A stretch of DNA of 57,819 nucleotides from Fabrea salina (GCA_022984795.1 JALIHJ010000079.1:1-57819); one strand, 5' to 3'; positions 27,652-36,962 are shown, numbered from the stretch's first letter. Made by a program: numbers and translations. Notes: generated by a model not told the origin, from the sequence alone.

Positions 27652-29118
27652 ATGGCAAGTCCAAGACCTACAACAGCACAGCGACGAGCCCAGCCAAAAG
27701 AACAAGTTTCCTCTAACACCCGTGACAAAGCCCAAGCCGCTAAAGAGTTCATTGAAAAAAAGTACTCGAAACTCAAAACAAGCGAATCTTCTCGCAAAGA
27801 AGAATGGGACGAACTCTCTCGTAAGATGACAGAACTCAATCTTTCTTCAACTGAGCAAAACTTAATCAAGCAAGAGATCCTCCACCGAGAAGCTGAACAA
27901 ATGCGTCAAAAACGCAAGAAAGTCACTATATACGACTTCGAACCAATTAAGATAATAGGCAGGGGAGCGTTTGGCGAAGTCAGGGTAGTGCGCAGCAAGT
28001 CCACAGGAGAAGTGCTAGCTATGAAGAAAATGAACAAAACTGAAATGATTTACAAGAACCAAGTAGCCCACGTCAAAGCAGAAAGGAACGTGCTGGCCTC
28101 AGGAAACAACCCTTGGTTGGTCTGTTTGAAGTTTTCGTTCCAAGACGACAAGTTTTTGTATTTGGTTATGGAGTACTTGGCGGGAGGTGACTTGATGACT
28201 CTTTTAATTAGAAGAAACACCCTTACTGAAGAAGAAGCTAGGTTTTACATCGCTGAGTTAGTTTTAGCTGTGGAATCTGTTCACAAAATGAACTATATTC
28301 ATAGAGACCTCAAACCTGATAATATTTTACTAGATAACCAAGGACATCTTAAGTTATCTGATTTTGGTCTATCTAAAAACGCCGAAATTAATGCAAAGAA
28401 CTACAAAGAACCTCTCAGAAAGCTAGAAGAAGACGCCAGGCACAAGCACTACCTTGAAAAACGCTCTGAGTTCCGCAAAAACCGAAAACTAGCGTTTTCA
28501 ACCGTAGGAACTCCAGACTACATAGCTCCTGAAGTTTTCAGCAAACAAGGCTACAGTGAAACTGTGGACTGGTGGTCTATAGGCGTGATTTTGTTCGAAA
28601 TGCTAGTAGGCTACCCTCCCTTTTACGCAGAAGCTCCCAGAGAAGTCTGCCAGAAAATCCTTTCTTGGAGGGAACACTTCAGAATCCCCAGAGACGCCCG
28701 ACTAAGCCACTCAGCTTCTGACTTAATCAGACGTCTTGTGACAGACCCTCACAAGCGGCTAGGAAATAACGGTGTGGAAGAAATCAAAGCCCACCCCTTT
28801 TTCGCAGGAGTTAACTGGGACGAAATAAGGAACAGGCCCTCGCCCTTCGTCCCGGAAATCAAGTCCGAAATAGACACCAGCAACTTCGACCAGTTCGACG
28901 AAAGCGAACCCTTCTACCCTCCTCCTCAACCCCGCAACAAAAGAACCCGCAAAGACCCCAACTTCATAGGGTACACCTACAAACAAGAGGTTGAAAACCA
29001 AAGGACCGGGCTCGCCACTGCACTCGAAGAACTTGAAAACATAAGGAAGTCTTCAACTAGGGCCGGGAGCACTCCTGGAAAGTACATCCCTACCTCAGAA
29101 GAACTATACAGTGGGTAA
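27652..29118 (+). CDS. NDR/LATS-family AGC protein kinase
   Basis: 488 residues. An N-terminal helical Mob-binding-type region (about 20-90) leads into the kinase domain (about 97-386). Gly loop GRGAFGEV at 103-110, Lys125, HRDLKPDN from 217 and DFG at 237-239. The long basic auto-inhibitory insert between DFG and the activation loop (HKHYLEKRSEFRKNRK) defines the NDR group. The activation-loop serine is Ser283 in AFSTVGTPDYIAPE. The C-terminal hydrophobic motif is NFIGYTYK, with Thr442 the expected site of an upstream Ste20-type kinase. NDR kinases act with Mob1 in morphogenesis, cell polarity and division (STK38, Cbk1, Sid2). In ciliates a role in cortical patterning is plausible but inferred. 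Complete, with all catalytic residues. Confidence 0.97.
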   Translation: MASPRPTTAQRRAQPKEQVSSNTRDKAQAAKEFIEKKYSKLKTSESSRKEEWDELSRKMTELNLSSTEQNLIKQEILHREAEQMRQKRKKVTIYDFEPIKIIGRGAFGEVRVVRSKSTGEVLAMKKMNKTEMIYKNQVAHVKAERNVLASGNNPWLVCLKFSFQDDKFLYLVMEYLAGGDLMTLLIRRNTLTEEEARFYIAELVLAVESVHKMNYIHRDLKPDNILLDNQGHLKLSDFGLSKNAEINAKNYKEPLRKLEEDARHKHYLEKRSEFRKNRKLAFSTVGTPDYIAPEVFSKQGYSETVDWWSIGVILFEMLVGYPPFYAEAPREVCQKILSWREHFRIPRDARLSHSASDLIRRLVTDPHKRLGNNGVEEIKAHPFFAGVNWDEIRNRPSPFVPEIKSEIDTSNFDQFDESEPFYPPPQPRNKRTRKDPNFIGYTYKQEVENQRTGLATALEELENIRKSSTRAGSTPGKYIPTSEELYSG

Positions 29119-29140
29119 TAAGTTGGTAGTAATAAGTTAG

Positions 29141-29395
29141 TTACTGAAAGGACATGCCAGACTTTTCTTGTTCTTTTTGAGCTAGTCCTTGAAGGCGCTC
29201 GATAATGAAGTTCTGGGTGTCTTTGTACCTGTCCACACAGTTAGTTAGACAAGCATCTTCTGTGGAGGAGAGCTGCCTCGAAGGCTTGGCTAAACATTTC
29301 ATGAAGCACTTGTGGGAGAGCTTTGCAAAGGTTTGCATGATTATTTGTTGTTGGTTCAGTGCCTGCATTGTTCTTGCGTGGTCCTGGTCCTCCAT
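29141..29395 (-). CDS. Small TIM chaperone, Tim8-like
   Basis: 84 residues with the twin CX3C signature: CFMKC and CLTNC, separated by about 15 residues, followed by VDRYKDTQNFI (compare VERFIDTS in Tim8). Small TIMs form hexamers in the mitochondrial intermembrane space and escort hydrophobic inner-membrane precursors. Tim8 is favoured over Tim13, Tim9 or Tim10 by SSTEDACLTNCVDRY, though the assignment within the family is less sure. The TAA stop is 22 bp from the convergent kinase stop. Confidence 0.9.
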   Translation of the reverse strand: MEDQDHARTMQALNQQQIIMQTFAKLSHKCFMKCLAKPSRQLSSTEDACLTNCVDRYKDTQNFIIERLQGLAQKEQEKSGMSFQ

Positions 29396-29937
<542 letters not shown>

Positions 29938-29972
29938 TAATCTAATTCCAGTCTACTATGTTTGGTTTATTC

Positions 29973-30073
29973 TTAAACTACTTTTAAGATGAAATATCCC
30001 AAAAGCAATCCAAAGATGCCTAAGTTAAAGCCCAGTTGGTTGTTTGTAAAGTAAGAGGCTGAAAATGTTCCAT
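29973..30073 (-). CDS. Putative 33-residue membrane microprotein with one apparent missing base
   Basis: The minus-strand frame at 29973-30070 ends in a clear membrane helix (LGFNLGIFGLLLGYFIL, then KVV and TAA). The only nearby ATG (30071-30073, in TATTATGG) is one base out of frame with it. A single extra G in the GG run would give 33 residues starting MGTFSAS. It sits neatly between the UBE2D stop (35 bp away) and the uL6 start (14 bp away), as a real small gene would here. Subunits such as Ost4 or small TOM proteins are this size, but I see no firm match. Confidence 0.35.
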
Positions 30074-30087
30074 AATAATTGGCAGGT

Positions 30088-30660
30088 ATGAAGCAAATCC
30101 TAAAGACGATGAAGTTCGACGTTCCCGAAGGAGTGGAAGTGAGCTCGAAGTCACGTGTAGTCACAGTCACAGGGTCGCTCGGAACTCTACACAGAAACTT
30201 CAAACACCTGTCAGTAGACATTCAAGTCATTGAAGATGGACGCGTGGTGAAAATTGACTGCTGGTTTGCAGATCGCAAGCTCTCAGCTTGTGTGAGAAGT
30301 GTCTCAGCTGCTATCAAGAACATGATCAAAGGAGTCACAGTAGGGTTCGAGTACCACATGCGATTGGTGTACGCTCACTTCCCAATTAACGTCCACATTC
30401 CCAACGACAAGTTAAGCATTGAAGTAAGGAACTACATTGGACAGAAAGAGATCAGAAGGATCAAGATGCTGCCTGGATGCACAATTGAAAAGGGCGAGTC
30501 ATCTGTGAAGGACGAACTGATCATCAAAGGAATTGACCTTGAACTGGTGAGTTTGAGTGCTGCTCTGATTCAACAAAGCTGTGCTGTCAAGAACAAGGAC
30601 ATCAGAAAGTTCTTGGATGGCATCTATGTCAGCGAAAGAACTACCATGGTTAAGGAATAA
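30088..30660 (+). CDS. RPL9: Ribosomal protein uL6 (RPL9), large subunit
   Basis: 190 residues from the ATG at 30088 (MKQILKTMKFDVPEGVEV); an earlier TTG in frame is not needed. Two uL6 repeats are present: the first contains VTVTGSLGTLHRNF, the second VEVRNYIGQKEIRRIK-like wording. MIKGVTVGFEYHMR, YAHFPINV and VKNKDIRKFLDGIYVSE are hallmark eukaryotic L9 stretches. It is a component of the cytosolic 60S subunit near the GTPase-associated centre. Followed after 18 bp by the aldo-keto reductase on the same strand. Confidence 0.97.
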   Translation: MKQILKTMKFDVPEGVEVSSKSRVVTVTGSLGTLHRNFKHLSVDIQVIEDGRVVKIDCWFADRKLSACVRSVSAAIKNMIKGVTVGFEYHMRLVYAHFPINVHIPNDKLSIEVRNYIGQKEIRRIKMLPGCTIEKGESSVKDELIIKGIDLELVSLSAALIQQSCAVKNKDIRKFLDGIYVSERTTMVKE

Positions 30661-30678
30661 TCCCTTTTAACTTATAAT

Positions 30679-31605
30679 ATGAAAAAGGTCCTCAGGAGTG
30701 GCCAAGAAATTCCTTTGGTGGCCTACGGCACTTTTAAAGTACTAGGCGAGCAAGTAGCTCCTTGCTTAGAAGAAGCCCTTAAAGTGGGTTACCGACACAT
30801 AGACACTGCCTCTATGTATCATAACGAAAAAGAAATCGGCGACTACCTGCAACAAAAGCTCACTAAGGGCGAAATAACTAGAGAAGAACTGTTCATCACT
30901 AGCAAGGTCTGGCCTAGCCAGTACCGAGACATAAAACAAGCTTGTTTGAATTCTTTAAGTCGTTTGCAACTTGACTCTTTGGACCTTTACTTGCTGCACT
31001 GGCCCATAGCTTTTAAGCCCAACCAAGACCCCCCTGTTTACGAACCCAGTCCAGAAAACGCCCAAAACATTGACAGGATTCCTCTGCATGCTGTTTGGAA
31101 GCAAATGGAGGAACTTGTGTCTTTGGGGCTGGTTAAAAACATAGGAGTTTCTAACTGGACCATAGCTCAGCTCCACGACATGCTGAGCTTTGCAGAGATT
31201 CCTCCAGCTTGTAACCAGTTCGAGACGCATCCTTACTTCAAACGAAAAGAACTTGTAGACTACTGCAATTCCAACCACATCGTTCCTTTTGGCTACAGAG
31301 TGATTTTCAAGCCTCCTGACGAGCCCAGGTACACCTTCAAAGACTCTGCAATGGACGACCAAATGATTTCAGAAATAGCTGAAAGGCACGGAAAAACTCC
31401 AGCTCAGGTAGTTATTAACTGGAACTTACTTAGGAACTGTGGGTGTGTGCTTAAGTCAGTGACTCCAGCTAGAATTAAAGAGAACTTTGACTCACAGAGC
31501 TTCCAGTTAACTCAAGAAGACACCCAACAAATAGACAACATCCAAAAAGAAGGAAGTTTTATGAACATTTACAACATGTTTGGCATTGACCTTTTTAAGG
31601 TTTAA
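30679..31605 (+). CDS. Aldo-keto reductase
   Basis: 308 residues, a (beta/alpha)8 barrel NADPH-dependent oxidoreductase. The catalytic tetrad is visible: Asp42, Tyr47 (RHIDTASMYHNE), Lys76 (ITSKVWP) and His107 (LLHWP). LVKNIGVSNW and LKSVTPARIKENF are family signatures. The stretch after strand 7, normally AYSPLG, reads PFGYRVIFKPPD here, so cofactor or substrate contacts on that loop may differ. The substrate cannot be predicted. The start is directly preceded by ACTTATAAT. Its TAA stop shares bases with the convergent transporter stop (31602-31605 is TTAA). Confidence 0.93.
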   Translation: MKKVLRSGQEIPLVAYGTFKVLGEQVAPCLEEALKVGYRHIDTASMYHNEKEIGDYLQQKLTKGEITREELFITSKVWPSQYRDIKQACLNSLSRLQLDSLDLYLLHWPIAFKPNQDPPVYEPSPENAQNIDRIPLHAVWKQMEELVSLGLVKNIGVSNWTIAQLHDMLSFAEIPPACNQFETHPYFKRKELVDYCNSNHIVPFGYRVIFKPPDEPRYTFKDSAMDDQMISEIAERHGKTPAQVVINWNLLRNCGCVLKSVTPARIKENFDSQSFQLTQEDTQQIDNIQKEGSFMNIYNMFGIDLFKV

Positions 31606-33377
31606 TAATTATGGTTCAGGAAAAGGTCTGCTTCTTTGTTGTGGGGTTTTTTCTTTTCAGGAACAAACAAAAACACAAGGTAGCCTAGTATTATCACTGA
31701 AAAAGCAACTAAGGCCATGTAAAACCCTAAAAGGTGAGCTATGGCCCCCCCTAAGAGCGGTCCTAGTATGTTGCCTAGTGCGTAACTCGAGTTAAAAATA
31801 GCGTAGATTTCGTCATAAGTTGCACTTTCAACCTTCTTCACAGAGTCAGCTAGCTCAGGCAAAGTAGGCACCATCACTAAAGCCGAAGCCGCGCCTACAC
31901 ATACCAAGCACACTGTTTCTAAAAATAAAGACTCAGGCACAAACACCATAGGCAACAACAAACACATACCTACTAGTCCTAAAGTAATCACAGGGCGCCT
32001 TCCAGCTTTATCAGAGACCTTCCCAGCTACTGGAGAAACCACGCCAAAAGCAACCACCACCAAAGCAAACACCAGTCCCATTCCTAAAGGACTCAAAGAA
32101 TGCTTGTTCTGAAGTATCAAAGGAACAATGGGCTCTAGCATAGTTAAACTTGCAGACCCAATAACTATCACTCCAGTAATCTGAATGAACTCCAGTCTAA
32201 TTAAACTTGCGTCCTGGCTGAAACTGGCTTTTTTGTGTTTGGACTCTTCTAATAAAAAGTACACTAAAGCTGCTTGTAGAAAACAAAAAACACTTCCTAC
32301 TATAAACGGAAAGGAGTAACCAACCCAAGAATATAAAACCCCTCCCAAAGGCGGACCTAAAAGCATCCCCAAACCACTCCACCCCGTAACCTCGCCTAAA
32401 ACTTCCCCAAGAGTAGACTCCGGAGTTAAGTCACTTAACAAAGCTAAAGCTGGAGTGAAGTTAGCTGAAGCTGCTAGTCCTTGCAAAAGCCTTGAAAATA
32501 CCAAACCTTCAACACTAGACGCCCCAGCAAACATCAGAGTTGAAGTTCCCAGCATTAAGCTTCCACCAAGCATCACCTTGACCCTTCCAAAGGTTTCCTA
32601 AGTAAAGCTTACTGAGAGTCTAGCAAACAAAGAAGAAGAAACCAGTATGGCAAAAGCATACGAAGAAAATATAACCCCCAAAGAAAAAGAAGAAGCTTGG
32701 AGTTCAGAAGCATAGGAAGGCAAAATAAGCACTGCTAGTCCGTAAACTACTTGACCGTTAGTCATCAGAACAGTTACAACTGTTTTAGAAACAGTTCCGA
32801 GTTCTTTAGGTTTTTTGGTCTCAGCAGTTAAAGTAGGCACTACCAACCAAAAAACCAAAGATATCAAAGTAAACTCTAGTAAGTGCAGTGCCAAAATAGG
32901 CTCTACTTCTCCTAAGCTGTAACAGATTGCTAAGCGAGTCACTGCTTTGATAGTTGAGGACAAAAAACTAAAACCCCAAAAAAAGTAAAGCTGCCAACTG
33001 CGTGAAAGGAACCTAGTTTCTTCTACGTAAAGCAAACCACTGCTTAAGAACCAAGCTAAAGCTTGAGTCAAGGCGTAGTATAAAGTCACAGGCTTAACAG
33101 CCAAAAGCAACAACTGCAGCAAAGGAAGCACTCCTACCAACCCACACACTGCAATTAAAGACTTGGTTTTTTTGGACAAGCTGTGGTTGTCTTTGAATTG
33201 AACCAAAGCAGGACAAAGCCTTGAAAGCGAAGTAAATATAAAAATAGTAGAGGGCACAGAAGTCATGAACAGATCTTCCAAACACATAGTGTACACAAAA
33301 GTTTTGTCCTCAAACAGCCCAGCAACTTCGGGTTCTATGGGCGAGATTCTGCACAAAGCAAATATATTCTTTTCCAT
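31602..33377 (-). CDS. TMD0-like domain fused to a major facilitator superfamily transporter; one 15-nt intron
   Basis: 586 residues after removing a 15-nt intron (32598-32612). Start chosen at 33375-33377; the frame runs further but into the divergent gene. Residues about 1-183 carry about five membrane helices with wording like the TMD0 of ABCC transporters (SVPSTIFIF, then LLYVEETRFLSRSW, LYFFWGF). A short charged linker TAETKKPKELG (184-194) follows. Residues about 196-586 are a twelve-helix MFS fold. It contains motif A (ARLS joined to ETFGRVKV across the intron), FSRLLQGLAAS, the LLGPPLGGVL glycine/proline motif and a second motif A-like VSDKAGRRPVI. The MFS half resembles drug/proton antiporters and vesicular amine transporters. 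The fusion is unusual. Stop TAA overlaps the aldo-keto reductase stop. Confidence 0.88.
32598..32612 (-). other. 15-nt spliceosomal intron
   Basis: On the minus strand the sequence is GTAAGCTTTACTTAG, exactly 15 nt, with GTAAG at the 5' end and TAG at the 3' end. Without splicing, its last codon is an in-frame TAG that cuts the transporter in two within motif A; with splicing the frame is restored as ARLS-ETFGR. Fifteen-nt introns are known from heterotrich ciliates. It is the only one in the window I can prove, since 15 nt is a whole number of codons and others could hide in frame. Confidence 0.95.
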
Positions 33378-33396
33378 TCTTAAGTTTATGGTAAAT
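33378..33396. promoter_or_regulatory. 19-bp divergent start-to-start gap
   Basis: TCTTAAGTTTATGGTAAAT separates the divergent ATGs of the TMD0-MFS gene and the tail-anchored protein gene. Any bidirectional core promoter must fit here or lie within the coding sequences. Confidence 0.55.
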
Positions 33397-33828
33397 ATGA
33401 ACAACCAAAGAACTACTCCTAAAAGGTCTTCTTTCTTACAAAAAGTCAGGGCTTCCAGAAGTCCTAATCTTTCTTTTGAGTCTTCTCTAGACAAAATGCC
33501 CTCTGAAAACCTAGTTAAGTCTGAAGTCCAACCAGAACACTCCAAAGAAACTGAGTCTGAGCCTTCAATTCACTCTTTGCTTCAACAAGCTACAGAAGAA
33601 ACTGAAGAGCAAACTCAAACTACTCTTGAAAACGAGACCACACTCAACCATGACAACTCTAAAGAAAAAACACTGCACATAGAAATCCCTACCCAAGAAC
33701 CTGATCAAAACGAAGAAGCTCAAAAGTCCAGCAGGGAGAAGTTAAAAGCATTTGCAATTACTCTCCCGATTTTAACTGGGATTAGTTTAGGCGCGTTTTA
33801 CCTCTTAAAAAAGTCAGGGAAAATTTAG
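33397..33828 (+). CDS. Unknown tail-anchored membrane protein
   Basis: 143 residues from the ATG at 33397 (in GGTAAATATGAAC); an upstream ATG at 33265 would overlap the divergent transporter start. The N-terminus is basic (MNNQRTTPKRSSF), then a long acidic, Glu/Thr/Gln-rich disordered region. One C-terminal membrane helix (FAITLPILTGISLGAFYLL) is followed by KKSGKI. A single terminal helix with a short basic tail suggests insertion into the mitochondrial outer membrane or ER. No family recognised. Stop TAG. Confidence 0.75.
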   Translation: MNNQRTTPKRSSFLQKVRASRSPNLSFESSLDKMPSENLVKSEVQPEHSKETESEPSIHSLLQQATEETEEQTQTTLENETTLNHDNSKEKTLHIEIPTQEPDQNEEAQKSSREKLKAFAITLPILTGISLGAFYLLKKSGKI

Positions 33829-33949
33829 AATGCACTAGAATAAGTAAATGTCTCCTTGACCAGTAACTAAACTGCATAAAATGCTTAACACTTAAATATT
33901 GTTTCAGTAACTAATTTTGCAAAGAGCTTTTAATACTGTGCTTTAATAA
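33829..33949. promoter_or_regulatory. 121-bp promoter-like gap
   Basis: A/T-rich noncoding sequence between two plus-strand genes, ending CTGTGCTTTAATAA directly before the kinase ATG. Contains nothing recognisable as an RNA gene. Confidence 0.35.
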
Positions 33950-36061
33950 ATGGAAATAGGACGAAATGGAAAAGTCAGAAGTTTTACTCTGAAAGATATG
34001 ACTCCCCTTGCTTTACTGTTTGGAGTGCAGCTCATCATAAGCAGCAAGGGAACTACCAACACAGTTATGTTCGAATCCTTTTTGATTTGTTCGATAGTGT
34101 GTGCTCCACTTCTTGTATTTTTTATCAACTTCACATTAATCTCGAAGAAGAATCTAAGAACTATCTATTTGGAATGCATTAATACTTTGTTCAGCTTCTA
34201 CTTTGCTTACTTTTACAAGAGTTTCAAAAGTTTGTACATTTTACTGTCTTCAGCAGTAGTTTATAAGCTTGAAATGGACACAGTGAGCAAAGACTCGCTT
34301 AGGAGCTTCTTAGTTTTGAAGCACTTGGCTGTCTGGTGTTTCTTAGATGTGCTATCGAGCACTCAAAGCATCTACACCACTTTGTTATTGCTTAACGGGG
34401 CTTGGCTCATAGTGCTGCTGATAGGGGACAAGAATTCTGATAGCAAAGCTATGCGAAAAAAGCTCATGAAGAAGGCCAAGCAATTTGCCAAAACTCTGAA
34501 CTCAATACCTGACTCCTTGTCTGTGGTGAGCAAAGAAGGAAAAATACTGTGCTGTAACGAGGAACTACTGGGAGCTCTAGGAATCACCAATACTGACTAC
34601 AACTATGAAGATAAGGTACTAACTGAACTACAAAACATCCAGTACATCGAGTCTAAGAACCTCTACTACGAGTACTCAAGCAACTTATACGAAGACGTAC
34701 TGCACTTCATCAAGGAGTCTGAGGAAGAATTCGCTATGTTCGGCCAGTCCAAAATAGGCGAGAAAACCTACGAGTGGAAAGGTAAAAAGATTGAGTGGCA
34801 TAATGAACTGGCAGTGTTAGTTGTGGCAACAGACATAGGTCAGTTACTACTTTTGGAAAAGTCACTAAAAGAAAATGAGTATAAGTCACACATACTTAGA
34901 ACAGTTTCACACGAACTTAGAAGTCCCACTAACGGAATCCTAGGTAACTGCCAGCTACTCAAAATGACCTGTGAAAAAAAACTTAACGACAAGTGCAAGA
35001 AGTGGTTGAACAGTGCCATCATATCTTGCAAGCACTTACTTGTACTCATCAATGACTTAGTAGACTACTCCCAAATGGTGGCAGGTACCCTAAGGTTGTC
35101 TTTCAGACCAATAAGTTTCGACGAAATAGCCAACGAAACCCTGAGTATGATAGACTCAGTCATACACGGAAAAAACATAGAACTTAAGTACGTCAAAAAA
35201 ACACCTATACCGCCTGTTGTGAAATCTGAGCCCGACAGACTCAAGCAAGTCCTTATGAACCTACTCAACAACGCTTCTAAGTTCACAGTAAGTGGGTTCA
35301 TACACTTAGTTGTTAAAGAAGAACACGGAAAGCTCAAGATCAGTGTAAAAGACTCAGGAATAGGCATCCCTGAAGAAAAACAGACCCAACTCTTCACACT
35401 ATTTGGGCGGGTTGATGACTACTCAGAGTTGAACCCTCAAGGGTGTGGGTTGGGACTTTACATATCGAACAAACTAGTTCAGCTCTTAGGAGGGAACGGA
35501 ATAGGCGTTAAGTCTGTTCCTGGAAAAGGCTCTTGCTTTACGTTCAGCTTGCCAATTAAGTCTTCTTCTGACTCTCCGCTTTTAGAAGAAATCTGCGAAA
35601 AGTTCATTTCAGACTCAGAGCTAAGCTTGCCCCAAATAACGACAAAGTCTTTTCCAGACCTAAGAAACCTTACTGTGAAAAAAGAAGTTTTGGTAGTGGA
35701 TGACTCTTCTTTTAACAGAGACGTTTTGGTAGAACAACTGAACTACTTGAAAATAGAAGCTGATACTGCTAGCTCAGGAACTGAGTCTATTTCAAAAGTC
35801 TCACAGAAAGACTACGACTTGATACTTATGGACTGCGAAATGCCTGACTTAAGTGGGTGGGAAGCCACAAGCCAAATAAGAGAACTTTTTTTAACAAAAA
35901 GAATTCCCAAAATGCCTGACATAATAGCATGCACGGGCTTCAACGCTTCTGACTGTGAACAAAAATGTTTGGATTGTGGAATGAAAGGAATCATAGTGAA
36001 ACCAGTAGCTATAGAAGACCTTAAAGAAATCTTGGAGAGATCGTTCAACGCCCAGTTCTAA
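33950..36061 (+). CDS. Membrane-bound hybrid histidine kinase
   Basis: 703 residues. About five to six membrane helices (20-160), a PAS-like segment (about 180-300), then the HisKA dimerisation domain with the H box TVSHELRSPTNGI (His321). HATPase_c follows, with N box LMNLLNNASKF (436-446), G1 DSGIGIP (468-474) and G2 GCGLGLYI (498-505). A C-terminal receiver domain starts near 578: acidic pair at Asp584-585, phospho-acceptor Asp628 in LILMDCEMPDLSG, Thr662 and Lys684. All catalytic residues are present, so it should autophosphorylate and pass phosphate to its own receiver. Eukaryotic phosphorelays normally continue through an HPt protein and a response regulator, neither seen in this window. 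Such kinases are common in ciliates; the signal is unknown. Confidence 0.95.
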   Translation: MEIGRNGKVRSFTLKDMTPLALLFGVQLIISSKGTTNTVMFESFLICSIVCAPLLVFFINFTLISKKNLRTIYLECINTLFSFYFAYFYKSFKSLYILLSSAVVYKLEMDTVSKDSLRSFLVLKHLAVWCFLDVLSSTQSIYTTLLLLNGAWLIVLLIGDKNSDSKAMRKKLMKKAKQFAKTLNSIPDSLSVVSKEGKILCCNEELLGALGITNTDYNYEDKVLTELQNIQYIESKNLYYEYSSNLYEDVLHFIKESEEEFAMFGQSKIGEKTYEWKGKKIEWHNELAVLVVATDIGQLLLLEKSLKENEYKSHILRTVSHELRSPTNGILGNCQLLKMTCEKKLNDKCKKWLNSAIISCKHLLVLINDLVDYSQMVAGTLRLSFRPISFDEIANETLSMIDSVIHGKNIELKYVKKTPIPPVVKSEPDRLKQVLMNLLNNASKFTVSGFIHLVVKEEHGKLKISVKDSGIGIPEEKQTQLFTLFGRVDDYSELNPQGCGLGLYISNKLVQLLGGNGIGVKSVPGKGSCFTFSLPIKSSSDSPLLEEICEKFISDSELSLPQITTKSFPDLRNLTVKKEVLVVDDSSFNRDVLVEQLNYLKIEADTASSGTESISKVSQKDYDLILMDCEMPDLSGWEATSQIRELFLTKRIPKMPDIIACTGFNASDCEQKCLDCGMKGIIVKPVAIEDLKEILERSFNAQF

Positions 36062-36081
36062 GTAAGATGATTAATTTAAAC

Positions 36082-36948
36082 CTAGATAAGGCTTTGGACC
36101 TTAGTTACTAGTTTCCAGTACTGAAAGGAAAGGTTTAATGCAAACCTATTTGAAACTTTTCTTTTTTGGAGTTTGTAAATGTGCTTGCGAGCTAAACTCC
36201 CAATGCCTCTGACTTTCGAGATTTTTTGGTTGTTTTTGGAAAACTTTTGGAAAAGCTCAGTGATCTGTTTGAGGTTAGTAGTCGAGTTTTTGACTGTAGG
36301 TAGGTTCTGTGAAGGCGAAGCTGGAGATGGAGTTTTAAGTTTAGGTTTAAATTTTTCCCTTAAATTTGCTTTGAAAGAACCGTTCTTAGGTCCTAGGATT
36401 TGAGTGAGTTGTCTCATTTTGTAATTAAGAGTTTTGGAGTTGTGCCCAAAGGACCTGTGGGATACACTGCTTTTGAGGGTTTTGGAAGAAGAGTTGCTGA
36501 AGTTCTGTTTAGGACTTCTCAGCTTAGCTTTTTTAGTTTTGATTTCAACTAAGCTGTCTTCTCTGAGTTCTTGACTGTGAAGTGCAGGCATTGTTTTGAC
36601 CTTTACTTGGTACAAAGTTTTGCAGTAGTCTTTTATGTGGATAAGAAGTAGCTTGAGTTTGTCTGTAGATGTTCCGTGTGAGAAGCAGTTATTAGCTACT
36701 GCGAGTAGTAACTTCTCGAACTGGAACTGGTTGAGTTGGACTTTCTTCTCGGGCTGAGTGTTGCTTAGGGTTGAACTCATCACAAGTCTTTTGAACTCGA
36801 AACCAGACAAAAGTTCAGGAACTAGGTGAACATTTTGGGAGAACTTAAGTAATTCGTTGAGTGAAAGAGTTTTTTCGGGGCTGGTGTGCGCAGTGAATAT
36901 CTTCTTTAGTGCAGTTCGGTTAGTGTCTAGCAAGTACTCGGTTTTCAT
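36082..36948 (-). CDS. Unknown basic protein with EF-hand-like N-terminal region
   Basis: 288 residues. The first about 115 residues are helical, with a pattern common in ciliate proteins that look like degenerate EF-hand/calponin-like folds: LKKIFTAHTSPEKTLSLNEL, then VPELLSGFEFKRLV and LNQFQFEKLLLAVA. No intact calcium loop is visible. Residues about 130-230 are very basic and serine-rich (SNSSSKTLKSSV and neighbours) and probably disordered; the C-terminus is basic-helical. A cytoskeletal or basal-body role would fit such composition but is a guess. Stops in TAG, 20 bp from the convergent kinase stop. Confidence 0.7.
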   Translation of the reverse strand: MKTEYLLDTNRTALKKIFTAHTSPEKTLSLNELLKFSQNVHLVPELLSGFEFKRLVMSSTLSNTQPEKKVQLNQFQFEKLLLAVANNCFSHGTSTDKLKLLLIHIKDYCKTLYQVKVKTMPALHSQELREDSLVEIKTKKAKLRSPKQNFSNSSSKTLKSSVSHRSFGHNSKTLNYKMRQLTQILGPKNGSFKANLREKFKPKLKTPSPASPSQNLPTVKNSTTNLKQITELFQKFSKNNQKISKVRGIGSLARKHIYKLQKRKVSNRFALNLSFQYWKLVTKVQSLI

Positions 36949-36962
36949 ATTAAGTTAGATTA

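Noticed and set aside
32577-33377. Separate N-terminal membrane-protein gene next to a truncated MFS gene
   Set aside because: The in-frame stop falls inside a perfect 15-nt GTAAG...TAG intron, and the frame resumes exactly within MFS motif A.
33378-33545. Longer N-terminus for the TMD0-MFS gene
   Set aside because: It would overlap the divergent gene's coding start and lacks the A/T-rich start context seen at 33377.
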